A DNA stretch of 64,000 nucleotides from Acinetobacter sp. NIPH 2100 (GCF_000369805.1 NZ_KB850224.1:2288262-2352261); one strand, 5' to 3'; shown: positions 18,148 to 27,859, numbered from the stretch's first letter. Numbers and translations are program-made. Notes: generated from the sequence alone by a model not told the origin.

Positions 18148-19341
18148 TTAAGCTGCTTCATTTTGCTCTATATATTTCTCTCGCATTTTTTCCTTCACAT
18201 CCTCATGCATATTGATTCTGTTGAGGTCTCCTTTATAGTGCGCTACAACGCGATCATCCATAATTTTTGACCACCAAGATGGAATAAATGCAGGCAAAAT
18301 CATCGCACCATACCCTGCTGGTAGCTGAGGCGCATCTTCAAAGTGACGTAAGGTTTGAAAGCTTCGGGTCGGATTGGCATGATGATCTGAATGACGTTGT
18401 AATTGATACAAGAACAAATTGGTCACGACATTATTATTGTTCCAGCTATGCTCTGGCAAAGTACGCTCATATTGGCCATTTTCTTTCTTTGCACGCTTTA
18501 AACCATAATGTTCGATGTAATTTACCGATTCAAACAAGGTAATCGCATAAGCCGCTTGTGTGAGTTGGAACGGTACTGAACGCAGACCAAACTTGCTAAA
18601 CATCGCGGCATGATATACAGCTGACATTGCCCAACCATGAATTAACTCATTTTCCTTACAGAAAAAAGGCAGTTTTTTACGTTCTAAACGGTTTTTCTCA
18701 ATTTCGATCGCCGATTTAAAACTGCCAATCACAGTACGCGGTAAAAATTTCCAAAAGCTTTCGCCAAATTGTGACGATGCTGGATCTTCAGGTGTTGCAA
18801 CGCGACGGTGGTGTCCATACGGGTGTTCAATTCGGAAATGATTATAACCAGATGGTGCTAAAGCCAAATGCGAAAGATAATGCTCTAAACGTCCACTCTT
18901 ATGGCTCAGTTCATGTGCAGTATTAATCGCAATTCCATTGACCATTCCTACTAAGGTTCCCAATAAGACTTGATCTGCTACTGGTGTGTCTTTACGACTG
19001 GCTAAATAAGCCCCATAAATATTGGTTGCATATTGTAATGGAATAAAAAGTTTAACAATTCGAGCGTAATACGGATCAGCTTCTAAATCCGCGATTGCAT
19101 CTAAGGGTGGGTTTTCGGTGTCTTCACCAATCAATTTATCCAATGTCGGAATAACGCCATGAATAAATAATGGCCCAAATGAAGCAAAGAACTTTTTCGT
19201 TTTTTTAGGACCAAATTGATAGCCCGCCAAGCCCCCCATAGCAATGGTTGGTACAGCCAAACCTAAAAGCCATAAATGACGTTTTTTATCCTTAAATTTT
19301 GTTGTCGCTTGCTCGACATCCAGTTGAGTATGCATATTCAT
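18148..19341 (-). CDS. alkM: alkane 1-monooxygenase (AlkB/AlkM family)
   Basis: An integral-membrane non-heme di-iron hydroxylase that oxidises n-alkanes to 1-alkanols with rubredoxin electrons. All histidine boxes are present: HELSHK (143-148), EHPYGHH (172-178) and LQRHSDHHA (314-322), plus NYIEHYG (274-280). At 397 residues it has about six hydrophobic segments. I start at 19341 because GAGGAG lies 8 bases upstream; the longer frame to 19398 enters the operator region. It is divergent from alkR, as in the A. baylyi alkR-alkM pair. No rubredoxin gene is in the window. Confidence 0.95.
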   Translation of the reverse strand: MNMHTQLDVEQATTKFKDKKRHLWLLGLAVPTIAMGGLAGYQFGPKKTKKFFASFGPLFIHGVIPTLDKLIGEDTENPPLDAIADLEADPYYARIVKLFIPLQYATNIYGAYLASRKDTPVADQVLLGTLVGMVNGIAINTAHELSHKSGRLEHYLSHLALAPSGYNHFRIEHPYGHHRRVATPEDPASSQFGESFWKFLPRTVIGSFKSAIEIEKNRLERKKLPFFCKENELIHGWAMSAVYHAAMFSKFGLRSVPFQLTQAAYAITLFESVNYIEHYGLKRAKKENGQYERTLPEHSWNNNNVVTNLFLYQLQRHSDHHANPTRSFQTLRHFEDAPQLPAGYGAMILPAFIPSWWSKIMDDRVVAHYKGDLNRINMHEDVKEKMREKYIEQNEAA

Positions 19342-19408
19342 TAGAAACTCCTCAATCAAACACAAAATGTTTTGCTTGAATTGATTGTGTTCCTTCACCG
19401 CCGCTATA

Positions 19409-19448
19409 TATTATCATTTTAAGACTTGCTATTATCATTTTAAGACTT
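19409..19448. promoter_or_regulatory. two 19-bp perfect direct repeats, probable AlkR operator
   Basis: TATTATCATTTTAAGACTT occurs identically at 19409-19427 and 19430-19448, a 21-base period that places both on the same DNA face. This is the layout of AraC-type activator half-sites. They lie 68 bases upstream of the alkM start and 15 bases before the alkR start. Confidence 0.75.
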
Positions 19449-19463
19449 TACTGAGTTTTTATT

Positions 19464-20513
19464 GTGCAGAAGCAACAGATCCCGGTTATTCCATCACGTT
19501 ATTATTTACGACTGATTGAAATATTGATGGGTACCCATCAATACGATAATGAGTTATTGATGGCAGTGCAGCAAGAGCTGGCAAAAACAGAATTATTGTC
19601 GATTCAACAGATTGAACAATTCATTGAAATTGGTTTAAGTCTACCCAACACCCAAGATCTGGCCTTTGAACTGGGTAAAAATATCAAGCTCAGCTCGCAT
19701 AGCTTGGTGGGCTATGCGCTCATGACCAGTCCTAATTTGGAACATGCACTTAGGCTGATTGCACAATATTTTAGACTGATTATGCCGAGTTTTAAGCTGA
19801 GTATTCAGTTTCCGCCCCATCAACATAAGGTTGAACTCTTATTTGAACCAATTTTACAGATGAATAAGCAGTGTTTGGCCTTTCATATTGAAGCAATTGC
19901 GGTGGCGTTTTACTACAGCCTTTTAGAGTTGGCAGGTCAGCAATTACAACGCTACCAAGTATATTTGAGTGTTCCAGAGCCAAGTTATCAAGAACGTTAC
20001 TTAGCTTTAGTGAAAGCCAATTTTCACTTTAACTATACTTGGCTTTCAGGTATCCGTGTGGTGATTGATCAGCAACAATTGGCACTACCCTTGCCTTTGG
20101 CAGATGCACATAGTTTAAAAATAGTCGAGCAACGCTGTCAGGAACAAATCCAGAAGATTTATCATCAAGGTGAAATTGTTGAATGGGTCAGCATGATGTT
20201 ACGACAAGCCAATCAGGTTCCTACCCTCATGGAATGTGCCAAAGTATTAAACATTTCGACTAAAACTTTGCAGCGTTATTTACAGCAACAAGGCGTTGAA
20301 TTTCAAGCTTTAAAACAGCAAATCAGTACAGAGCGTGCCATTGATTTATTAGAAAATTCTAGCTTTACCATTACCCATATTGCCTATGAATTGGGTTATT
20401 CTAATCCTGCTAATTTTACCCGTGCTTTTAATAAGGTCATTGGTTGTAGCCCTCAAGCGTATCGATTACAACATCAAGGCAAAACCGATTCACTTCAACA
20501 CCACCATACATAA
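19464..20513 (+). CDS. alkR: AraC/XylS-family activator of the alkane hydroxylase gene
   Basis: A 349-residue regulator. The N-terminal ligand-binding half (about 15-200) is of the arabinose-binding-like type seen in OruR/AlkR proteins. The C-terminal double helix-turn-helix (about 250-335) includes ISTKTLQRYLQQQG and the signature IAYELGYSNPANFTRAFNKVIGCSPQAYR. In A. baylyi AlkR activates alkM on alkanes; the same divergent arrangement supports that role here. The start is a GTG without a clear ribosome site, so it may be poorly translated or start elsewhere. The 3' end overlaps the convergent methyltransferase gene by 24 bases. Confidence 0.9.
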   Translation: MQKQQIPVIPSRYYLRLIEILMGTHQYDNELLMAVQQELAKTELLSIQQIEQFIEIGLSLPNTQDLAFELGKNIKLSSHSLVGYALMTSPNLEHALRLIAQYFRLIMPSFKLSIQFPPHQHKVELLFEPILQMNKQCLAFHIEAIAVAFYYSLLELAGQQLQRYQVYLSVPEPSYQERYLALVKANFHFNYTWLSGIRVVIDQQQLALPLPLADAHSLKIVEQRCQEQIQKIYHQGEIVEWVSMMLRQANQVPTLMECAKVLNISTKTLQRYLQQQGVEFQALKQQISTERAIDLLENSSFTITHIAYELGYSNPANFTRAFNKVIGCSPQAYRLQHQGKTDSLQHHHT

Positions 20514-21077
20514 ACCCGCACCGATCGGCAGGATGGTGCTCATATAATCTTCATCATCCTTAATCAGTTCAAGAAATGTCTTTACTTCTGCCGCGTGAGA
20601 AATGACATTATCAACAATTAAAGTGCTGCCTGAAGATTGCAATAAACGCTTTAAGTCTTCCCAATACCCCGCATAACTACCACGCTCGGCATCAAGTAAA
20701 ATTAAGTCGAAAGGCTCAATCCCATCAGCCAAATAATCAGCCGCATCCCCGACCCAAAAATCAATCCAAGATTCCAAGCCAAACTCTTCCGCATATTTTT
20801 TTGCTTGAGCACTACGAAATGCATTGATTTCTAGTGTCTGTACCTTGCCTCCCATCACTTTCGCAGCTTCCGCCAGCCAAAGTGTGGAATAACCAGTAGA
20901 AGTACCAATTTCTAAAATTCGTTTTGATCGTTGAGTCCGAACCAACATCGCAAGTAACTTGGCAGACTCAGCTTCAATATTTCGGTACCGTCTTAAACGA
21001 TCAGACTGTCGAGCATCATGTTGTTTAAACTCATCATATAAATCAGAGATACGTTGTAAAAATACAGTGCTGGTCAT
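20490..21077 (-). CDS. class I SAM-dependent O-methyltransferase (CCoAOMT-like)
   Basis: 195 residues from the ATG at 21077, which has GAGGGA at good spacing; the longer frame to 21167 would overlap the upstream gene. SAM-binding motif ILEIGTSTGYS is at 54-64, an acidic residue for ribose follows in TLEIN, and the metal/catalytic region is LILLDAERGSY...LIVDNV. The family methylates catechol-like hydroxyls in a metal-dependent way; the substrate is unknown here. It is probably co-transcribed with the DUF1653 gene 40 bases upstream. Confidence 0.85.
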   Translation of the reverse strand: MTSTVFLQRISDLYDEFKQHDARQSDRLRRYRNIEAESAKLLAMLVRTQRSKRILEIGTSTGYSTLWLAEAAKVMGGKVQTLEINAFRSAQAKKYAEEFGLESWIDFWVGDAADYLADGIEPFDLILLDAERGSYAGYWEDLKRLLQSSGSTLIVDNVISHAAEVKTFLELIKDDEDYMSTILPIGAGLCMVVLK

Positions 21078-21117
21078 GTCTGATCCCTCAAATGCTTCAA
21101 TCAAAAGCGCATTAAAT

Positions 21118-21336
21118 TTAAGTCGTTTGTACCAGTTTAAAGCGCGGTAAAATTTGACCATCGTCAAGCTGAACGGTTTCGGTAAACATCGTCAATGGGC
21201 GTACCCACATCGAATAATCACCATATAAGCATTGATAGACGACCAACTCTTCTTCGGTTTCGCTATGTCGTGCAACATTAAATACTTGATATAGCTGACC
21301 TTTGTAATGCTGATAGATGCCACGTTGTAACGCCAT
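21118..21336 (-). CDS. DUF1653 small protein
   Basis: 72 residues matching the DUF1653 pattern: [30 protein letters not shown], then [12 protein letters not shown]. It is a compact beta-rich single domain, cytoplasmic, of unknown function. It is the first gene of a likely two-gene unit with the O-methyltransferase. Confidence 0.85.
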   Translation of the reverse strand: MALQRGIYQHYKGQLYQVFNVARHSETEEELVVYQCLYGDYSMWVRPLTMFTETVQLDDGQILPRFKLVQTT

Positions 21337-21493
21337 GTTACTTACCCTTTATTTATGCCACGAAATGATTGCAGTTATATAACAACTTTGATTGTACTCA
21401 AATTTTTATGAAACTATCTGCACATATAACGGCCAACACACTTAAAATTCAAAAAACCGATCAAACCAATAAAAACATACTGTTTTACCTATT

Positions 21494-21515
21494 TAGTACT
21501 TTTGCGTACTATAAC
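21494..21515 (+). promoter_or_regulatory. palindrome overlapping a -10-like box upstream of ahpF
   Basis: TAGTAC-TTTTGC-GTACTA (21494-21511) overlaps TATAAC (21510-21515). No good -35 lies 17 bases upstream, which would suit an activator-dependent promoter. The regulator is unknown; OxyR is only a guess. Confidence 0.4.
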
Positions 21516-21566
21516 TTCATTGAATGAATTTAGCCGATTTGCACGTCTTAGAATTTGGAGTCATAC

Positions 21567-23132
21567 ATGTTAGATCAAAATATTAAAACTCAATTAAAAG
21601 CTTACTTAGAACGTTTAGAAAGTCCAATCGAGTTGGTTGCTGCTTTAGATGACTCGGACAAAGCTGCAAAAATCAAAGAACTCGTAACGGAAATTGCTGA
21701 ACTTTCTGACCAAGTTACGGCGCGTTTTGACGGTTCAAACGCTCGCCGTCCTAGTTTTGGTGTGGCCAAAGCAGGTGAACAACCGCGTGTGTTCTTTGCT
21801 GGCTTACCAATGGGACATGAGTTTACCTCTTTGATCTTGGCATTATTACAAGTATCGGGTTATGCACCAAAAGTCTCTGATGAAGTCTTAACCCAGATCA
21901 AAGGCTTAAACTTAAGCGCAAACTTTGATGTGTTTGTCTCGCTCAGCTGCCATAACTGTCCTGATGTGGTGCAAGCGCTTAACTTGATTGCGATTAACAA
22001 CCCAAATACCACTGCGACCATGATTGATGGTGCTTTCTTCCAAGACGAAGTTGAAGAACGTAAAATCTTGGCGGTACCAATGGTGTTCCAAGACAATCAA
22101 CATATCGGTCAAGGTCGTATGACTTTGGAGGAAATCGTTGCCAAGTTAGATAGCAACTCGGCTGAGAAAGATGCAGCGGCAATCAATGCCAAAGATGCAT
22201 TTGATGTGTTGGTGATTGGTGGTGGTCCTGCTGGTGGTACCGCAGCGATCTACGCGGCACGTAAAGGCATCAAAACGGGGATCGTGGCTGAACGCTTTGG
22301 CGGTCAGGTGATGGATACCATGGATATTGAAAACTTTACCACGGTTCAAAAAACGGTAGGTCCTCAGTTTGCCCAAGACATGGAAGCACATGTACGTGAA
22401 TACGGTGTCGATATCATGAACTTGCAACGTGTCAGCAAGATCACAGGTGCAGATCAAACCGCCAATGGTCTGGTTGAAGTGGAACTGGAAAATGGTGCTA
22501 AGCTTGAATCAAAAACCATCATTCTTTCAACAGGTGCACGTTGGAGAGAAATGAATGTTCCGGGTGAAGCAGAATACCGTACCCGTGGTGTTGCGTACTG
22601 CCCACACTGTGATGGTCCATTATTTAAAGGTAAACGTGTTGCGGTGATTGGTGGTGGTAACTCAGGTGTAGAAGCAGCGATTGACCTTGCAGGGATTGTA
22701 GAGCATGTGACTTTAGTTGAGTTTGATACCAAACTACGTGCTGACCAAGTATTGCAAGACAAACTAAACAGCTTACCGAACACTACGGTGATCTTGAATG
22801 CACTCAGTACTGAAGTGGTCGGTGATGGTGCCCAAGTGACGGCATTGAAATATAAAGATCGTGCCACTGATGTTGAACACAGTGTTGAACTTGCAGGGAT
22901 CTTTGTGCAAATTGGTTTATTGCCAAACACAGATTTCTTGAAGAACAGTGCAGTTGAACTGAGTAATCGTGGTGAGATCGTGATCAATGATCGTAACGAG
23001 ACCAATGTCAAAGGTGTATTTGCTGCAGGTGACTGTACTACCGTACCCTACAAGCAAATCATCATTGCCACAGGTGAAGGTGCCAAAGCCTCACTGTCTG
23101 CCTTTGATTATATGATCCGTTCTGGCGTATAA
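21567..23132 (+). CDS. ahpF: alkyl hydroperoxide reductase flavoprotein subunit F
   Basis: A 521-residue FAD enzyme, the same length as in E. coli, that passes NADH electrons to AhpC. The N-terminal double thioredoxin-like domain has the redox pair Cys128/Cys131 (CHNC). The FAD motif [10 protein letters not shown] is near 218, and the second redox pair Cys345/Cys348 (CPHC) lies in the thioredoxin-reductase half. The start at 21567 (MLDQNIK) fits the family and has TTGGAG upstream. Its partner ahpC is 4 kb upstream on the same strand. Confidence 0.96.
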   Translation: MLDQNIKTQLKAYLERLESPIELVAALDDSDKAAKIKELVTEIAELSDQVTARFDGSNARRPSFGVAKAGEQPRVFFAGLPMGHEFTSLILALLQVSGYAPKVSDEVLTQIKGLNLSANFDVFVSLSCHNCPDVVQALNLIAINNPNTTATMIDGAFFQDEVEERKILAVPMVFQDNQHIGQGRMTLEEIVAKLDSNSAEKDAAAINAKDAFDVLVIGGGPAGGTAAIYAARKGIKTGIVAERFGGQVMDTMDIENFTTVQKTVGPQFAQDMEAHVREYGVDIMNLQRVSKITGADQTANGLVEVELENGAKLESKTIILSTGARWREMNVPGEAEYRTRGVAYCPHCDGPLFKGKRVAVIGGGNSGVEAAIDLAGIVEHVTLVEFDTKLRADQVLQDKLNSLPNTTVILNALSTEVVGDGAQVTALKYKDRATDVEHSVELAGIFVQIGLLPNTDFLKNSAVELSNRGEIVINDRNETNVKGVFAAGDCTTVPYKQIIIATGEGAKASLSAFDYMIRSGV

Positions 23133-23150
23133 GCTGATCTCAAACATGTG

Positions 23151-23187
23151 CACGCACTTACATTTTCCGATGTAAGTGCGTGTTTTT
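23151..23187 (+). terminator. Rho-independent terminator after ahpF
   Basis: The 13-bp perfect stem CACGCACTTACAT / ATGTAAGTGCGTG has a 6-base loop and T5. Confidence 0.92.
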
Positions 23188-23289
23188 ACAAGTTATCAAC
23201 AAATTTTCAACTTTATTATTCATCAAGTTTATGTTTATATTTTCGGTATCCATATCCTATTGGATGCCACAAAGAAAAGGAAATAGACA

Positions 23290-23634
23290 ATGAATAAATT
23301 ACTTGTTGCATTAGGTCTTGCTGCTACTGTTGCGCTTGTAGGCTGTAATAAAGATAAAGCGCCTGAAACAGGTGCAACCACGGGTGAACATTTAGAACAC
23401 GCTGCTAGCCAAGCTGGTGCTGATGTTCAAAATGCTGCTGATTCTGCTGCTAATAATGTTGCAACTGCTGTAGATACAGCGGGTGATCAAATTGATGCTG
23501 CTGCTGATCACACTGCGACTGCAACTGCTGAAGCTGCTGCAAAAACTGAAGCTGCTGCACGTGATGCAACCGCTAAAGTTGCTGGTGCTGTAGAATCAAC
23601 TGCTGCTGATGTGAAAGAAAAAGCTCAACAATAA
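23290..23634 (+). CDS. Ala-rich small lipoprotein
   Basis: 114 residues. The signal peptide ends in a lipobox (ALVGC, Cys19), so it is predicted to be lipidated. The mature part is almost entirely Ala, Asp, Thr and Glu in heptad-like helical repeats (AADSAANNVATAVDTAGDQIDAAAD), reminiscent of Lpp-like or late-embryogenesis-like periplasmic helices. An AAAGGAAAT ribosome site and flanking terminators make it a monocistronic gene. Function unknown. Confidence 0.8.
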   Translation: MNKLLVALGLAATVALVGCNKDKAPETGATTGEHLEHAASQAGADVQNAADSAANNVATAVDTAGDQIDAAADHTATATAEAAAKTEAAARDATAKVAGAVESTAADVKEKAQQ

Positions 23635-23646
23635 TTGAGTTGAAAT

Positions 23647-23676
23647 AAAAAAGCCTCTGTAAACAGAGGCTTTTTT
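23647..23676. terminator. bidirectional terminator
   Basis: AAAAAAGCCTCTG / CAGAGGCTTTTTT with a 4-base loop. It serves the lipoprotein gene and the convergent GST gene. Confidence 0.92.
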
Positions 23677-23687
23677 ATATGTCTTAT

Positions 23688-24299
23688 TTAACTTAATAGA
23701 CCTTCATCACGCATTGCAATTTGCACTGACTGACGTTCAGCGACTTTATTACGCAATGCAATAATGTTGATGTATGGCGTCAAGTCATGTTCGATATGAT
23801 TTGACCAATTGGTAAGAACAAATAAATACGCATCCGCAGGACCAAAGTTGTCATCGACTAGATAATCACAATCTGATTCAGCTAAGTAGTTGTCGATATA
23901 TTTAAGCAAACGATCAACTTCTGCATAGGCTTTGGTTTTTTCATCATCAGTGAGTTTGCCGCCAAAGAATACCGAATAAGCATCATGCAGCTCTGAATTC
24001 AAATATCCTAACCATTCCAGCACTTTGGCACGTCCCATCCCTGACGGTGGAATCAAATCCTGCTTAGGATCATGCTGTGCCAAAAACGGTAAAATCGCCA
24101 CATTCTCAGTTAAAATCAAACCTGGATTAATTTCCAATGCAGGCACATAGCCCTTTGGATTAATCTCGTAATAATCTGCACCTTTAGAGGTTTTATGTGT
24201 TTTTAGATCAACTCGTTCTAAATCAAAATCGACGTTTATTTCATTTAAAATAATATGGGCTGCCAATGAGCATGCGCCAGGTGAATAATACAACTTCAT
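23688..24299 (-). CDS. glutathione S-transferase
   Basis: A 203-residue GST of the bacterial beta-like type. The N-terminal thioredoxin fold begins MKLYYSPGACSLAAHI with the Ser/Cys region near residue 10; the cis-Pro (GYVPAL) and the ENVAIL glutathione-contact segment follow. The C-terminal helical domain is all-alpha. The active residue could be Cys10, as in beta-class enzymes. Likely in electrophile or peroxide detoxification; the substrate is unknown. Confidence 0.88.
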   Translation of the reverse strand: MKLYYSPGACSLAAHIILNEINVDFDLERVDLKTHKTSKGADYYEINPKGYVPALEINPGLILTENVAILPFLAQHDPKQDLIPPSGMGRAKVLEWLGYLNSELHDAYSVFFGGKLTDDEKTKAYAEVDRLLKYIDNYLAESDCDYLVDDNFGPADAYLFVLTNWSNHIEHDLTPYINIIALRNKVAERQSVQIAMRDEGLLS

Positions 24300-24446
24300 A
24301 ATTGATCCTTGTTATCTAACAACTTATGCCCTAGAACATTCCTACGAAACTCGAGAACAGAAATAACTAAAATTTATAATAGCTTTCATGCTAAGAACAT
24401 CTACACCACTACTATTAATGAATTTTTTTCTGCCTTGCAAGTTATA

Positions 24447-24499
24447 TTCCGTGACGATTGATTAATTTATGAAAAAACAAACTAAACAACGTCACGGAA
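24447..24499. repeat. 10-bp inverted repeat with 33-base spacer
   Basis: TTCCGTGACG (24447-24456) and CGTCACGGAA (24490-24499) just after the nuclease gene. It lacks the shape of a normal terminator; the spacer is AT-rich. Confidence 0.6.
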
Positions 24500-24505
24500 A
24501 GCGGA

Positions 24506-26944
24506 TTACGCTCTGCCAAAAAGTTTGCCTAACCATTCAAATAATGAGTTTAAAAATTCAACGATGATATTCTTTGGATTGTTTGGCTCAAGCTGAGAAT
24601 CCGAGCTTTTCATATCCAAATCCACAATAACTGGGTCATGGTCTGAAGAACGATAAGCATCCGCAGCGAAGAACAAGGCCTTTTGCTCATCAGTTTTATA
24701 TTCTTCATTATAATCCAGCACCGTCGGCTCATCGGCATTGATATGCCATGCAAAGGTTTTGATCACACGCTTATACAGATTGGCATCGGCAATCGCATGA
24801 TCAAGGTTACCTGCACCGCCATAACCATCTGCATCGCTTGCGACACCATAGACATAACTATACCCCTGACTACCCTCACCAACTTTGCTGTCATTCAGCA
24901 GGACTTTATAGTTGGCTTTTTCAAAACTGAGGATTGGATCTTCTTTGGCATAACTGTTCATATCGCCTAAGAGCAAGATATTCGGATTTTTCACTTGGGT
25001 TGGATTTTTGGCAATCCATTGGGTGAGTTGCTCAACTGCTTTAACGCGAGTTGGATTCCAACAACCTTGTCCATCACGTTGATCTGCATCAAGCGAGTTT
25101 TCATCAACACCTTTACAACTCTTCGATTTAAGATGATTTGGGATCACAGTAAAAATCTGTCCGCCCTGTACAGGTTTGAATGATTGAGCAATGGTGGAGC
25201 GGCTTTTATCGCCTAAGTCCAATACCGCAGGTTTATTGACAGGTTGAACACGTTTACTGTTATAAATAATCGCAACTGCAATCACATCGGTACCGAGCTG
25301 ATTTAATCCTTCAGGAATCACATATTTCCAGTCTGGCCCCAAAGCCTTAGTCAAGTTAGCAACCGCACTATCACTGCCATAACCATTATTGGCAATCTCC
25401 ATCAGACCATAAACGTCGGCATCAATCGATTTTAATGCATTTACGATTTTGGCATGTTGCTTGTCAAATTCAGCCTGACTATTGGCACCACGTTCGGTTG
25501 GGAAGCCGTTTTTGCCATTGTCATAGTTCAGCACGTTAAATGCCGCAGCACGAATATGTTTGCTTTGCTTAGCTGCAATGGTTGGACGCGGATTGGTCGT
25601 CGTGACCACTTCTGGTAAGTTCGCGCCTACAATCGGCTGTACACGCCACGCATTAAAACGATATTCTAAAATACCTTGTGTATTCTTTAGCTGATAGCCA
25701 GAACGTAGTGTATTTAAGGCACTAAAATTTTGTGGCAACCACGGTGCACGGTTTTGATTGTTATAGCCATCATCAAAAATAATTTTTGAAAGTAGATTTT
25801 TCTGCGCTAAGGCTTTCGCTTCATTCGACAATGCAGGATAAAGATTGGTTGGAATAAATAAGCGACCAAGACTCAGTGACAGCTCTCCATAACGACCAAA
25901 ATTATAGTTTTCGCTAACCGTCAAAGTTTGCGGTAACTTCACCAACATCCCTTGATATCGTTTCGGTGAATTACCTGCTGTGTCAGTTAAACTGCTAAAG
26001 GGTAGGTTCAAATCCAGTGGTTGAATGAGAGAAGCCATATTTTGATTACAGCTTTGAACGTCTTGCTGTAACTGATCAATTTGAAGTTGGTTTTGGTAGT
26101 TGGTGAGACGGCCACGCAGGATTACTTCATCACCCACTTGCCCACCTTTTACTACACTGCTTGCAGGAATATAAACGAAGATGGCATTACTGACATTAGG
26201 TGTGGCTTTACTATCTGGGGTTTGCACATAGAAACCTGAGAAACCGTTGCTATAACGATAGTCCGCGGTGATTACACCACGAATGGTATAGTTTTGATTC
26301 TGAGTCGATTCAGCCAAACTAGCAATCGGTGTATCGCTGCTGCTACAGCTGACTGCGTCTACAGGCGGTGTCGTGGTTGAGCCAGTCAAATTCGAAAAAT
26401 CATTACGATCTGTCCATGCCTGCCAAGATGAGTCGAGATCAAATGGACTGGTCGGATCAACACTGACCACAGGATTGTCTGTTTGAACGCGCTTAAAGCT
26501 ATTGCCCATACTCTGCACTGTAGTGCCCCAACCATTTGTTGGGCGTTCACCAATGCGACCAAAACGGTCTACAGGTGTCCCACGATAGAGCAACACAACC
26601 GCATCATCGCCATTAAAGGAGAGTCCAGCGACTTGATTGACCTTCCCACCTAGTTGTGTCTGTAATTCAGAACGACCTATCAGGAATTTTTGTTTACTGG
26701 CTAAACTGCCTTGTAATGGAAAAGCTACGGTTTTGACCGTGCCGCCATTATTAAACTGCTGGATTTCATAATCTGCCAAATTGACAGTCGTAGCATCTGG
26801 GTTATAGATTTCCAACCCTTTTTTATTGCTGCTGCCATCCACATATTGGCTAAACATGAGTTGTGCATGTGCGGCAGAAAAAATTGAAGAAGCACCTAAC
26901 AGGCCTAAACAAATGGCGATCGAATGGTATTTAAAATTGTTCAT
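24506..26944 (-). CDS. ExeM/NucH-family extracellular endonuclease
   Basis: An 812-residue exported protein. The signal peptide (1-27) ends AHA/QL. A lamin-tail-like beta domain (about 28-180) is followed by an OB-like middle (about 200-300) and an endonuclease/exonuclease/phosphatase domain (about 460-780). The catalytic signatures are AAFNVLNYDNG, GLMEIANNGYG, IPNHLKSKSC, LLGDMNSYAKEDP, LDHAIAD and SSDHDPVIVD. The C-terminus ends in an amphipathic segment with LFEWLGKLFGRA that could anchor it or serve as a sorting tail. Related enzymes degrade extracellular DNA in biofilms and for nutrition; that role is inferred. Confidence 0.9.
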   Translation of the reverse strand: MNNFKYHSIAICLGLLGASSIFSAAHAQLMFSQYVDGSSNKKGLEIYNPDATTVNLADYEIQQFNNGGTVKTVAFPLQGSLASKQKFLIGRSELQTQLGGKVNQVAGLSFNGDDAVVLLYRGTPVDRFGRIGERPTNGWGTTVQSMGNSFKRVQTDNPVVSVDPTSPFDLDSSWQAWTDRNDFSNLTGSTTTPPVDAVSCSSSDTPIASLAESTQNQNYTIRGVITADYRYSNGFSGFYVQTPDSKATPNVSNAIFVYIPASSVVKGGQVGDEVILRGRLTNYQNQLQIDQLQQDVQSCNQNMASLIQPLDLNLPFSSLTDTAGNSPKRYQGMLVKLPQTLTVSENYNFGRYGELSLSLGRLFIPTNLYPALSNEAKALAQKNLLSKIIFDDGYNNQNRAPWLPQNFSALNTLRSGYQLKNTQGILEYRFNAWRVQPIVGANLPEVVTTTNPRPTIAAKQSKHIRAAAFNVLNYDNGKNGFPTERGANSQAEFDKQHAKIVNALKSIDADVYGLMEIANNGYGSDSAVANLTKALGPDWKYVIPEGLNQLGTDVIAVAIIYNSKRVQPVNKPAVLDLGDKSRSTIAQSFKPVQGGQIFTVIPNHLKSKSCKGVDENSLDADQRDGQGCWNPTRVKAVEQLTQWIAKNPTQVKNPNILLLGDMNSYAKEDPILSFEKANYKVLLNDSKVGEGSQGYSYVYGVASDADGYGGAGNLDHAIADANLYKRVIKTFAWHINADEPTVLDYNEEYKTDEQKALFFAADAYRSSDHDPVIVDLDMKSSDSQLEPNNPKNIIVEFLNSLFEWLGKLFGRA

Positions 26945-27126
26945 GGTTTTTTACTTAGTGTTAAAATTGTAATTAGGCTATGCAATTTCTGTGACAGCTA
27001 CATGAAGATTTTTTGACAAATTTTAAGCAATTTTAGAAATGATCGGCTAAATAAAATCACTTAAAGTTTGACTTGACCACCTGAACACTTAAAATACGGC
27101 ATTTCTATATTTATATCTCCAGAATC

Positions 27127-27843
27127 ATGTCAAACGATCAGTTAGAAACGCAAATTACGGAACTCGACAATTTGCCTGAGCACCGTGAAATTGTGACGTT
27201 TATGCGTCGTTCAGCTCCGCTCAATACTTCACAACGTACTGCTTTAGAAGATTATCGTGATTTAATTTTGGAATACCCTGTTGGTGATTTACGTCAACAC
27301 TTTGAACATCCTGAACGCCCATTAACGGTTGAAATCGGTTTTGGTATGGGTCGTTCTTTGGTGTTAATGGCAAAAGCCAATCCTGAACGTAACTTTGTCG
27401 GAATCGAAGTGCATGTGCCGGGTATCGCACAGTGTGTGTATGAAGCAGGTATGGCTGGCTTAAAGAACCTGTTTGTACTGGATGCCGATGCAATCCAAGT
27501 GCTACGTGAAATGCCAGACAACAGCATTAACTGTGTACAGCTTTACTTCCCAGATCCGTGGCAAAAGAAACGTCACTTTAAACGCCGCTTTGTGATTCAT
27601 GAGCGTATGCAACTGGTTGAACAAAAGCTTGAGTTGGGTGGTACTTTCCACTCAGCGACAGACTGGGAACCGTATGCAGAATGGATGCTTGATATCCTAG
27701 ACAATCGTCCTGATATGGAAAACTTGGCAGGTAAAGGCAATAGCTACCCTCGTCCAGAATGGCGTCCAGTGACTAAATTTGAGCGTCGTGGTCTGGAATC
27801 AGGTCATAGAATTAATGACTTTATCTTTAAGAAAATTAAATAA
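27127..27843 (+). CDS. trmB: tRNA (guanine-N7-)-methyltransferase
   Basis: 238 residues; makes m7G46 in tRNA. The SAM motif EIGFGMGRSL and the family motif YFPDPWQKKRHFKRR are clear, as is the C-terminal TKFERRG block. Divergent from the nuclease gene. Ends in its own terminator. Confidence 0.96.
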   Translation: MSNDQLETQITELDNLPEHREIVTFMRRSAPLNTSQRTALEDYRDLILEYPVGDLRQHFEHPERPLTVEIGFGMGRSLVLMAKANPERNFVGIEVHVPGIAQCVYEAGMAGLKNLFVLDADAIQVLREMPDNSINCVQLYFPDPWQKKRHFKRRFVIHERMQLVEQKLELGGTFHSATDWEPYAEWMLDILDNRPDMENLAGKGNSYPRPEWRPVTKFERRGLESGHRINDFIFKKIK

Positions 27844-27859
27844 GCTGATTGAGTTTCAC

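Noticed and set aside
19342..19398. Longer N-terminus for alkM
   Set aside because: The added residues precede a good ribosome site at 19341 and would reach toward the operator repeats.
22454..23011. 185-codon open frame antisense to ahpF
   Set aside because: A shadow of the well-conserved ahpF frame; its composition is typical of reverse-complement coding DNA.
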